The position numbers were made by a program, and so were the translations under genes. This document shows, in pieces, positions 34,385 through 44,674 of a stretch of DNA of 64,000 nucleotides (within the stretch, counting starts at the first letter, position 1; each line of letters starts with the position of its first letter). The DNA is taken from positions 622,501-686,500 of the forward strand of contig JAUTXW010000133.1 in the NCBI GenBank assembly GCA_030620095.1, written 5' to 3'. This DNA is from Kuschelorhynchus macadamiae. Lineage: Eukaryota; Arthropoda; Insecta; Coleoptera; Curculionidae. The notes below the pieces were generated by a model. It did no database searches. It was not told the origin of the DNA and saw only the letters and a program-made list of their open reading frames with translations.

Positions 34385-35620
34385 TACGTGACCCCCTCCA
34401 TTATCCAAGCAATTTTGAAACACTCCTTCCAGTTTCCTAATTACTTGGGTAATGAAGGTGGGACATTCTTTATTTAAAATCCTCATTTCATACACCTCTC
34501 AAGACATTAATTGATGAAAGCACTCCTTTTGCTTTTCTCTGATATCACCGAGGTTATCCGTAAAATAGTCAAGTTGAGCATGTAGAAAGTGAATTTTTAT
34601 GCTTATATTATAGCCTAATTTTCTAAATTTAGCCAACATATTTTCAACAATATTTTTAAATTCTGGGTCTTTGTAGTTTCTAAGAAACTTATTTATAACT
34701 TCTTTTAAAACTATTTATGCTTCTTTTGCGTGTTCGTGCATAAACATCTTAATTACATTACTTTTTAATAACTTTCTTATTGGTCGCCCAACCAAAATGC
34801 CTTCCTTTAGTTTAGTTTCCGAAAAACCCGGAAATGTTTCTTACAAGTACTTAAAACAATCACCATTTTTATCTAGAGGTTTGGCAAATTGTTTCATCAG
34901 TCCCAATTTTATATGAAGCGGGGTAATAAAAGTTTCTTGGGGTCAACTAGGTTTTCCCGACTTACATTTTTGTAGCCAGGTGTTAAATTTTTTCTTGATG
35001 GCCAGTTTTTTTTAGTCCACTGGTCATTTTTTGCTCTACTGTCCCACTCACATAAGAAACTTGGGTATTTGGTATATCCTGGTTGCTGACCAAAAAGCAA
35101 TGTTAAAAATCTAAAGATCGCCGTATAGAATTCAGTTGTGTTGCTTATAGTTTATTTTTAAAAGCAGTTCTTCAAGATATTCGTAATTTTCTTTTAATTG
35201 GGTTGAATGACCAATAGGATGCATATAGGTTGCCATTATGTAGTAGAACAACTTTAAGGTTTTTCTTTGATGAGTCTATAAAGTCTCCACTCGGTAGGTT
35301 TGTATTCAGAAGCACCAAGGTGGATAACCAACTCAGATAAGTTTTGGAAGTATATAAGTGAACGAGCTGCGATGAAGTAGTCAACAAATTCAATGGGGCA
35401 AGTAAATTTTGTACTCTTAATCTGGATCTTAAAACCTCAGAAAGTTCTTTTGGAAGTCCTAAATCTCTGACTGAGTCATTCAGTTCTAATTGAGAAAATA
35501 GCTGCGGTTCACTGGTTCTTCAAATAGATGGTTTAGAAATGTCAGACTGTATCTGTAGAAGATTCGGATTCGACATTAGACTGCAATACTTTAGAGATTT
35601 CGTATTATGAACTTCAATAT
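34385..35620 (-). pseudogene. Pseudogene of an uncharacterised arthropod protein family, with mariner-like tail
   Basis: Minus-strand translation in shifting frames gives, in order: LELNDSVRDLGLPKELSEV, then PSGDFIDSSKKNLKVVLLHN, LLFGQQPGYTKYPSFLCEWD, PPLHIKLG-like residues, GDCFKYL, IRKLLKSN, and KIHFLHAQLDYFTDNLGDI followed by KECFHQ. From memory this order matches a protein found repeatedly in arthropod and cnidarian genomes (blocks such as FLCLWDSRA and HSHLDRFPENLG); its role is unknown to me. It has many shifts and stops and no visible introns. After FHQLMS and a stop, the last residues (ITQVIRKLEGVFQNC, then GGGHVNSL, stop) look like a mariner C-terminus, so a transposon joined the 3' end. 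Confidence is good that it is a relic, moderate on the family. Confidence 0.7.
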
Positions 35621-37440
35621 CACAAAGACAAACATAACAGTCGTCGGTGTGATTTCTAGGTTCTCTTCAGACCAGTGATTTTTCTTGTTCCTTTAAACCA
35701 ATGTATCAGCGCTCTTTTGCACATCTTGTAGACAACATCTTGTGGCCAAAGTTTATTTTGATCTCCAAGTTTCATTTTAAAGCAAAATATACATTTTATG
35801 CAAAATCAGTAATGCTTCTTTTAAACTTTTTCACTTTAGTCAGCAGGTTTATTTTTTCAACAACTATTAAACTTTTTTTGTATAGAAAGTGCACAACGAA
35901 ACACTGATAGAATTAGAAAATTAGATAGATAACGCCCATTTGAAAATCACGTTGACATTAAATAATATCGCTCTCTATAAACCTCTAATCCCTAAACAAA
36001 CCGAGTTTTGGGGAATCCCCAACTGTTGTCTAGTTACTGGTGGTAAATCCCCAATAAATGTCCAATTTAGAACGAGGTTTTAAGGCGTGTCTCGATGTTT
36101 CGAACAAAAAGAAGGAATTTAATTTAATTTGCTGCGAATATTTAGAGATAATAATAGGCTTGTTCACACATTTTATGCAGGCCTGTGTTGTATTTGACTA
36201 CATGGAGAATAAATCTGAGCTGTTTCTATATTTTACAAAAAAAGAAATTAAAATGTGATAACTGCTAAGTATATTGGCATGGGCGTACTGAGAATTTTCT
36301 CCAGGGGGCGAATGGAAATATTCGTATCACGATATATTAAAAATATACGTATAAACAGTTAAATGTTTAGGTTTGCCAAATAAAAATTTATATTTAGATA
36401 TTACCAAAAAATATGTCCTTTTATTCAAATCTAACTACTCCCTCTATGCGCAGTTGATTTAGATTTATATGTTGGGCATCACAGCACTATTCTCTAACGT
36501 ATTCATGAGAGCAGTAAAATCGTTGTCAAATGCAGTACATATTTTAATTTTTGAGTAGACCAGTTAATATTTTTAGGCACATTCCTAAATTCTTTTCAGT
36601 AAATTATTGTTAATAACCGAAGAATCCCTCAAAACACCCAGCACTTTAAATACAAGATTTTTGTCATATGTTTATTTTCTTGCAGACTCTTCAGACTGTT
36701 GAAAATGCGGTAAAACAGCTTGGTTCCCACAATAGGTATAAAAAATTAATAGCCCATGTTTTTGAGAAAAAACTGGACTTGTGTTGCATCATAAAGTTTA
36801 TGGAAGCAGCAGCCCCTTCAGTAAGCTTACTATATTTGCGAAACTCTAAGAAACGGTAGTTATATATATAATATATATAAGAATATAATCCAAGAGACCT
36901 GGTAGTTCCTGCTCGATCTTGCATTTGTTCCAGTTCTTTATTCTCTAATTATTATTTTTATCTGCGTGAATATATTAGATATTATACGCCTCAAAACTTC
37001 GCTGTTTTAAAACTGACAACACATCTTTCAATTTAATCTCAAATTCGTGTGACTAAAACATTTAAAAACGTCTTAAATTTTCTTGGAATGATGACTAATT
37101 AAGCTCACATTGTTTAAATACAACAGCCTGTTTTTCCGACGGGGAAAATCGTATTTTGTATGTAGCTTAAAAGCGACGGGAGCTTTTGCATAAAGCAAGA
37201 AACATTACTTCACTACTCATATAAACCATTACCAGTGTTAAAAACACATTTTTACTTGCCCTCTGCCTTACTGGCCTGTTGACCATATCCACTTTTTACG
37301 CTAGAAGAGAACTAATGAAGATATACAAGCAAAATAAGTGAAGTTAAACAAAAAGTGTACTGAACTAATATAGTAATTAAAATGTATTAAAAAAAAAGAA
37401 AATGTATAACTTTAATCTAATATGTAATAAAGATAATTAA
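35621..37440. other. No gene recognised
   Basis: Short frames at 36058-36258 and 36668-36859 lack known motifs. A GGCATGGGCGTACTGAG motif near 36277 resembles a hAT-type end but has no partner that I found. Confidence 0.4.
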
Positions 37441-37556
37441 TGTTAACGGACTATGAGACAGTTCATTCCTTATAAAATATTTTTAAATACTATGCAGCAA
37501 CATGACACCCAAAAAGATTTAACTAAACAAGCGAATAAAAAACATTTTAATGAGCA

Positions 37557-39250
37557 TTATTCATTATAATAATCATTAACGCAGTAAAAAGCTCTTTCAA
37601 CAAAGTACGCTTTGGTTTTTTTTTCGAAAGAGTGCAAAAATAGGGATTGTAATTTTATGGCGTTGTAAATAATTGATTTTTTTAATAATTCTGTGGAAAG
37701 AATGGAAAGGTATATGTCTTGTTGTAGCCTTTTCGGGAATGTGCTTATATGTTTTCTTATCAAACAGACGGCTTCTAAAATAAGTAATGCAGGAAGTGTT
37801 AATATTTCATGTTTTTTGAAATATTATTGGCAGTGCGCTCTATTATTTAGATCAAACAAATAGCGGATTGCTTTTGAAGCCTTTGATAAATACTAAGAAA
37901 TTGCTGGTTGGTACAGCAGCCCCAAAAGGGAAGGCCATAGCGGAGATGGGATTTGAAAAGAGACAAATAAGTAAGTCTGGCAGAAGACGCGTCCAGGTCT
38001 TTTGAAACTGATCGAATGGCAAAGCGGGCGGTAGAAAGTTTTTTACTTAAGGTGATAATATGCTTAGACCAATTTAGGTTGTTATTCATATTCAAACCCA
38101 GGAATTTAACCGACTCAACGTATTTAATATTACTGTTAAGTAGTTGAAGTTCTTGTAAAGTTCCCTTATAAGATAAGTCCACCGTTTATCCACATTGAAT
38201 CAAAGCAGATTGGAATCGAACCAAACCTTAATCATAACAAGGTCGTTGAAAATATTAGAATGTAAAGAAGTTGTATCAAACTCACTCCATGTTATGCTTG
38301 TGTCATGAGCAAAGATAGAGATTTTGCCATGAATTTTTAGGTTGGTGATATCATTAATATATAACAATAAAAGAATTGGTCCCAAGACCGAACATTAAGG
38401 GACTCCACTTGTAACCAATTTACAATCAGAATCAGAACCATTTGCCCTTACAAATTGTTGCCTATTCCCGAGATAAGATTTAAACCAATTTAAACAAATA
38501 CCACGAATTCCATAAAGTTCAACTTGCTTATCAAAATTTCATGACTAACACAGTCAAAGGCTTTTGCACAGTCACAAAAAACTGAGGCAATGGGGTAGTT
38601 GTTATTGAGGGATAAGTAGACGTCGCTAAGCAACGAGCACATGGCGTCACTGATGCATCCAACTGATATTATCTGATGTTTACGGAGAAATGGCATAAGA
38701 CGATTCTTCAATAACCTTTCAATGATTTTTGATATCACTGGTAGTAAAGCAATTGGGCGATAATTGCAAGAGTTAGTTTTTTCGGTCCCTTTATGAAGAG
38801 GAATAATTATCGCTTTTTTAAGGCATTCAGGGAATGTATCTTTTATAAGGAATTCATTTATTAGTGTTGTAAGGGCTTCTATGACTGGGAGCGGCAGTTT
38901 CAGGAATATTTTAATTGATAGGCCATTAGTGCTATACGAAGATTTGCTTGTGATGTTATTGATATCTTTCAATAGTTCCATGCTGCTAACAGGCTTTAAA
39001 AAAAGGCTAGCAGCGACATTTTTCGATGGTGGGAGAAACGAAAGAGGGTCTAAACTTGACGAGATACCAGAGGTAACATTTTTGCTTACGTTAATAAAAT
39101 AATCATTTCGGTCAATTGGCCTTGGCGACATCTGAGTCACCAGGGTTGATTTGTTTCTGAGGTCATTGATATTGGACCAGGTTTCCTTTGAAACGTTTTT
39201 AGACTTTGTTAGACATTTTTGATAGTTTTTTTGTTGCTTAGGAAACGTAA
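37557..39250 (-). pseudogene. Non-LTR retrotransposon reverse transcriptase (Jockey/CR1-like)
   Basis: On the minus strand: a linker (KSKNVSKETWSNINDLRNK) leads into a 216-codon frame (39140-38490) with NYRPIALLPVISKIIERLL and CDCAKAFDCVSHEIL (first catalytic Asp). The next frame (38385-38200) has GPILLLLYINDITNL and FAHDTSI, where the usual FADD box has one Asp replaced by His. Then come VKFLGLNMNNNLNWSKHI and HLRYGLPFWGCC (38182-37847), and a last piece to 37557. The order is complete for RT, but no endonuclease is seen upstream. The His substitution plus shifts make it inactive. Confidence 0.9.
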
Positions 39251-41379
39251 AAGTTAGCTAAAGTTTGTTTTTTAACACCGATGTCTGAACTAAAATAGAA
39301 GGCATCGGTAATATATGTGCCGATACAAACTCTGCATAAACCAGTGTCACCATTTGAAGATCAGAAAAATTCCAGATTTTTTACGATTTAAGAGGTTTTA
39401 AAATTAAATAGGCAATTAGCAAGTAATTTTATCACAAAATATTATAATAAAGTAAATAAAATAATTGTTATGTGAATATATTTTTTGGTTGGTTTTTTAT
39501 TTGTTAAGCTGCGGATTCTCAGGCCCTCACGATTCTTAGGCCACGGGCTAGCACCTCCTACGTCTGTGAGTTAATCTACTACTGCACTGGTAGCTTATTG
39601 AAGTCTTTATTGGGTCCTTTTACCACCTAGGGTCATTGCTTAGTATATGACAGCCAGAATATTTTTACGAAATATATAATGTTATGTATTTAAGAGATAA
39701 TTACGAAAATGTTGCTAAATCGTCATAGTTCGAAAAATTAAAGTTCGTGTATATTCACCGTAACCAAACTTCAACTAACTTTATAGAAAAATAGTAATTA
39801 CCTATGCTAAATGATTTTTTAACCTGTTTCGTAAAAACATTGTTAAGTGGTTTACAGATTTTTAAAAAAGTTGTTTTTTTATAAAATATAAAATACTGTA
39901 ACTTACAAAAAAAGCTGTTAAGGACGAACATTTAAAACTTGTAATTTAACATTCGATGATTATTAAGGCTCTGAATGGGTGACAAGGAAATTAGTCTGCG
40001 GACTTTATTTATATGACGATGGATTGCAAGTCGATAGGTTCTTTGCTGATACTTGTTTGTCAACACTGTAGTTTTAATATTTCATACTTGAGAGTCTCCT
40101 TTTTAAAATTCGTTTTCGCTTTTGTGAGTAATCCAGAGGTCTACTATAAAATCATATAACAAAATTTAATAACTCAGAAAGTCTGCGGTTAGCTATAAAA
40201 AAGCCATAAACAAGATCACGCATTTTTCATCGTTATACAAAGTAATGAACATCCTTTCGAAATATTGCATTGAGCTTTAATAATTTTATATACACATTGA
40301 ATAGAACATATATTTTTGTGTCAGTCATCTTTTCTCTACCTTCCCATAAATACTTGTTTTGGATTTATTATAATTTTAGTTTGGTTTGCATGTCACTTTG
40401 AAATTTATATTAATTAATTATTAAATTAAAAATTACATTTTTTTTGTTTCTTTTTATCTACTCACAATGTTCTTAGTTTTCATTTGGTTTAAACCCACTA
40501 CCAATGTTGTTATCTTTAACAGATTTAATAGTCTTTTTTATTTCTATATTACACCTAAGCTATTTATGTTGATTCACAGTTGGTGTAATTTATTGACATT
40601 ACATTTGTAAGGTTTTTACCTTTTAATCATATATTTTAAATATATTTACTTATTACTAGCTAACAGGCCCCTTTAACCAATGTTGCCAAATCGGTTTTCA
40701 ATCACTTGACGTCTTTCTCGCTATGACGTCACACCGAGGTTTTCAGTTTGATTTCTGTATTTTTGTTATTACTAATTTTTAATAAGTTAACAATGTCTGT
40801 TCTAATTAATGTTGTTTGTTACTTGGATTAGTTGAATTTGACAAGTTTCTATCACCTCATAATCATACATAAAGGTTTCAGAATCATAAACTTTTGAGTT
40901 GTTCTAGTAGAAGGCAGCTTCATTTAGCAATTAAATTTTTGAAAATGTTATTTTGTCTTTGTTACATACTTATATAATCAAATTACACTGATTTGTTTAC
41001 TGACGAGTAAGTATGTTGTTTAATGCAAAGTTTTTTCTTGCCGGCTTTTTTAGCCTTTTCCACCATCTCTAGAATCGAAGGTTGAAGATTTCATTACTCG
41101 ATGTAACTATTTGCAGCTAGCACTGAAGATGATTAGTTAGTCGAAAGCACTCTTTTATGTTAATTGATTTAAATAATATTATGCACGTTATATAGACAGA
41201 CTTTTTTGTTTCATTATCTTCGCATGTACAAGGTTTTTATGAGTCATCAGAATTTGTTATCATAAATGCGAAAATATTTTTGACAGGTTGACAGTTTTCT
41301 AAATGGAACACCCCGTATAGTATCTCGAATTCTCAACCATCTTTTTTTTTATGATTTCAAATACATTCCCTGTATTAGT
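39251..41379. other. No gene; fragment of the R1-MITE family near the right end
   Basis: Mostly unassigned. About 41245-41335 (GACAG-TTTTCTAAATGGAACACCCCGTATAGTAT) matches the inner part of the R1-MITE unit at 21100-21140. A hammerhead-like motif is listed separately. Confidence 0.45.
41123..41152 (+). ncRNA. Solitary hammerhead-like motif
   Basis: CTGAAGA, T, GATTA-GT-TAGTC (stem II), GAAA, G-CA-C-T-C. Stem III would be A-U and G-C with a two-base loop, and cleavage after C41152. Stem I is weak, and no RT sequence is adjacent. It may be a lone Penelope terminal repeat. Confidence 0.4.
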
Positions 41380-41618
41380 TTGTTTATATATATAAGCGTT
41401 TAAATATTTAAATAATAAGTTAATTTCCGCTGAAACCAAGTCAGCCGTGATCAAGGAAACGATAACATTTGGTCGTTTACTTGTTACACGAATTTGTTCA
41501 ACGAGTATTTTTGCTATCTTAAGTGGTGGAATATGGGTTATTCCGAACAAGAAAGACTCGATCTGATAGAATTATTTTATTTAAATAGAAAAAAATGCAT
41601 CGACAGCTCGTAGCGAAT

Positions 41619-42575
41619 CAAGGGGCCTACTCTATAGGATGCCTCGAGCGATCTTGACCTATCCAACTCGGTGTGAGCGATCTACGTCACTCGGCGAACG
41701 GCTTGCTTTGGCACGGCATTGTCCATATCTCTTCTGTATGATTTTAATTACATATATTAATCTTTTTTTGTTCAAAATTTGAACTTTTTTGTTACAATAA
41801 AATACAGCCTTAGTTTATTATAATCTTAAACTTATGTTTAGAGATGTTGGTTCAAATTTTAACCAAGTCTTTTTGCTGAGTACATTTCAAAAAGTTCGCA
41901 TCGTATTTGGAAAAATATGATGTATTTTTAAAGTCTCAAAAAATATTCTTATAAAAAGTTTTAGCAGGATAAATATTTGAATAATTTTAGAAAATGTACC
42001 TTTTTTATACAAGGTGTCCCAGTAAAGTGTTCTCGATTTTGGTGATAATGGTTAGAGAAAAGTTTAAATATAAATATTGGTATATAGGATGACATATACC
42101 TACTTAAATAGTTCCTCATATATGAAACACCCTATATTTTATTACATATTTGAATTTTATCTACAATTCTACGTCTACTTCATAGATTGTTCAGAGGCTT
42201 AAGTTTAATTGTTTTCGAGATATTGACATTTAAAAACTAGGATTTTCAATTTTGAATAGCTGTAGAGTCTAGACTAAATTGTTCAAATTAGAACAAAACG
42301 GTTTGCACTTTTCCTGATTTAGCTTTTAATAGTCTACCATACATTTCTTCTCTATTTCTAACCGTTACCAAGATATCAATCGAGAACACACTATGGGGAC
42401 AGCTTATGTATATTATAAGTATTTTTCATATTTTAGTAATTATAGGCATACTATTTGCAGTAAATACAATTATTTAACTATTCAAGCATCTCAAAAAATA
42501 CTCTGAAAAACACAACTGCATCCCCCTCGCCCTTTAGCTGCTCATCGAGGTAACCTTAGAGTTACTGGGCCTTGG
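41619..42575. mobile_element. Small non-autonomous element, hAT-like duplication
   Basis: It interrupts the M5 left arm; the uninterrupted partner at 43740 shows the empty site. Flanks are TAGCGAAT (41611-41618) and TAACGAAT (42576-42583), an 8-bp duplication with one change. Ends are CAAGGGGCCTACTCTA and the inverted TAGAGTTACTGGGCCTTGG. It contains no coding sequence. Confidence 0.7.
42008..42410. repeat. MITE with ~50-bp inverted ends
   Basis: TACAAGGTGTCCCAGTAAAG, then TGTTCTCGATTTTGGT, is mirrored by ACCAAGATATCAATCGAGAA and CTGTCCCC-type end sequence, finishing GTA. It lies inside the previous element. Confidence 0.75.
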
Positions 42576-42749
42576 TAACGAATATCATAGAAAGTTTCCA
42601 GATAGACAAACAGCGAGCCGTATGATAATATCAAATATCGTTAAACAATTGAATGAAAGAAAAACACTCAAGCGAAAAGTTAGAACAGGGAAAAAAACAA
42701 TATAACAAGAATATAAGGTAAAAAAATTTTACTAACAGAACTCAGTTTT

Positions 42750-43843
42750 GGTTTCATATTAACTTAAAATGCATATTTAAATATTTTTTAAAAATTTTCC
42801 ATCAATGGTTTCATATGTATTATTTAACTGATTGTTTAACTCATTGATTGTTTGGCGTATTTTTTCCTCTAAAGCTTGGATGATTTTTGGCCTATCATAG
42901 TATAATTTGTTTTTTAGATAACCCCACAAAAACATGTCAAATGGGGAGAGATCGGGACTGTTTGCTGGTCATCTTAACGGACCTTGTCTTCCTATCTACA
43001 ATGGATACCTATCAATTAGATAGTTGGTAACTGGCTGGTCATTATAAGGATGGGCACACCATTTTGTTGCCATATCAATATAACATGAATTGATCAGCAG
43101 TTGTTCTAAATGAGCCTCGATTTCATTTTGTAACGATTCAGGATAGTCCAGTTAGATTTCCATTTAAAAATATAGGTGCAATAATTTAAGTATTAAGAAG
43201 ACGATACCAAACATGTAGAGATCTTCTTCTTTGAATTTTCACTGCTTGAAGAGCTCGCGGGTTTTCATTAGACCAAAAATTGTTGTTTTTTTCGGTTAAA
43301 CATGCCTCCAGTAGTAAATGTTGCCTCATCAGTAAAAATTACTTTTGACAAATTTCTTAATTGGTCGTTACTATTATTTCCACTTCCTAGCAAAAGTGTA
43401 ATCGATCCCTTTTATTTTGATCTCTCAGCTCTTGAAAAGGTAGACACTTATAGGGCTTGCATTTATAATATTGTAGAACCGAGTAAATTTTATGCCAGGA
43501 TTTGTTAAAAATAGTTGCTCTCAGGAATTTCTAAAGCATAATATTAGACAAACAACAATAGATTAAAAATGAAAGTAGTACCTTCAGAATATAACAAAAT
43601 ATTTAAATCTACTTCACTGTTTCTTTTCAGCGTTCCGGCTTTTCGCTAAAGTGTTTTTCTTTCTTTCAATAATTTGATAATGATATGGATTGTCATATGG
43701 CTCGGTGTTTGCCTACCTGGAAACTTTCTATGATATTTGTTACGAGCTGTCGATGCATTTTTTCGATGTAAATAAAATAATTCATAGTTTTTCTTGCCCA
43801 GAATAACCCGTCTTACAACGTGTAAGATAGCAAACATACTCAT
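42750..43843 (-). pseudogene. M5 mariner transposase
   Basis: The N-terminal part has KKNYELFYLHRKNASTARNK and KYHRKFPGRQTPSH (43790-43690). The catalytic part starts LSKVIFTDEATFTTGGMF (43360-43305, first Asp kept). The second block reads QQNGVP near 43065, where QQDGAP is usual, so Asp is Asn. The third block is intact: ANSPDLSPFDMFLWGYLKN (42965-42910). It ends DGKFLKN near 42790. With shifts and the Asn change it is probably inactive. Confidence 0.87.
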
Positions 43844-43940
43844 TTAAACAAATTCGTCTGACAAGTAAACGTCACAATGTTATCGTTTTCTTGATCTATA
43901 AATCCATAAATAAACGCTTATATATCGAAAACTAATTCAC

Positions 43941-44666
43941 GGAGTGTATTAAAAGTATATATATTTGAAATAAAAAGTCCCTGTAACTTTTCCGTTTACG
44001 AAATTTCGGTATCTATTTAAATAAACTTTCTAGGTAGGTGCCAAAATATACGGGAAAACCCTGTACACCGCCCTTTAAGTTTTCAATGTACCTTAAATGC
44101 CTCTTAGGGATTTTGTAATGATCTATACATCAAAAACTAACCCACGATTTTATATTTTTCGCAATTACAATTCCTTGTGGGTTTTAATTTAAATACACAA
44201 ACATTTTTTACGATAAGCGTCACGTGATGAAAGATTGTGTAGCATAATAAAAAGCGAATTCCCTGTTTTCTAGTTTTGGCTTATCAGCAAAATCGCATTC
44301 GTGCACGGTTTAAGTAACTGGTAAAAGTCACATGTCCTACGAAAACCTTTATAATTCCAGAGCACTTAAAAAAAATCGATAAAATATGTAAGCGAAATTC
44401 GAATGCAAATATTCTATAGGTAATTTTATAAATGAGTTGTATTAAAAAGTTTCTGGAATGAGAAAATTATGAACAGAGAAGCGGAACACACCTATTTATA
44501 CTAAAATTAAAAACTGAAGGTATTATGTCAAAAAACATTGCATTTAGAGACATCCGTTTTGGATTCTAGTCAGAGCTGTTGGTCCGTTTTTTGATGGATA
44601 CTTCCCAAACTTTATACGTTGTTGATATATGGTTTCAGAATAGCTGACCGAGGACATGGATGTTAG
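43941..44666. other. No gene recognised
   Basis: AT-rich. A GGGAAAACCCTGTACA motif near 44051 may be the outer end of M5. Confidence 0.4.
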
Positions 44667-44674
44667 GTAACCAT

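Larger units (their letters stand above)
41533..42720 (+). pseudogene. Inverted N-terminal fragment of M5 transposase
   Basis: MGYSEQERLDLIELFYLNRK runs to 41600, is cut by the 41619-42575 insertion, and resumes NEYHRKFPDRQTASRMI up to LKRKVRTGKK near 42700. It is the plus-strand counterpart of the N-terminus at 43843-43640, so both arms encode the DNA-binding domain pointing inward. Confidence 0.82.
41380..43940 (-). mobile_element. M5, mariner-family element with coding sequence in both arms
   Basis: The left arm (41390-41618 and 42576-42720) is the reverse complement of about 43600-43935, including GGTTATTC-G-(A)CAAGAAA and GCGTTTA-ATAT. The right arm starts the minus-strand transposase. 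The left arm holds a second, inverted copy of the same N-terminal codons. An inserted element splits the left arm. Confidence 0.8.

Noticed and set aside
36668..36859. 63-codon frame (MFIFLQTLQTVENAV)
   Set aside because: No relative is recognised, and an equally long frame overlaps it on the other strand.
43302..43508. Plus-strand 68-codon frame
   Set aside because: It is the antisense shadow of the M5 transposase catalytic region.
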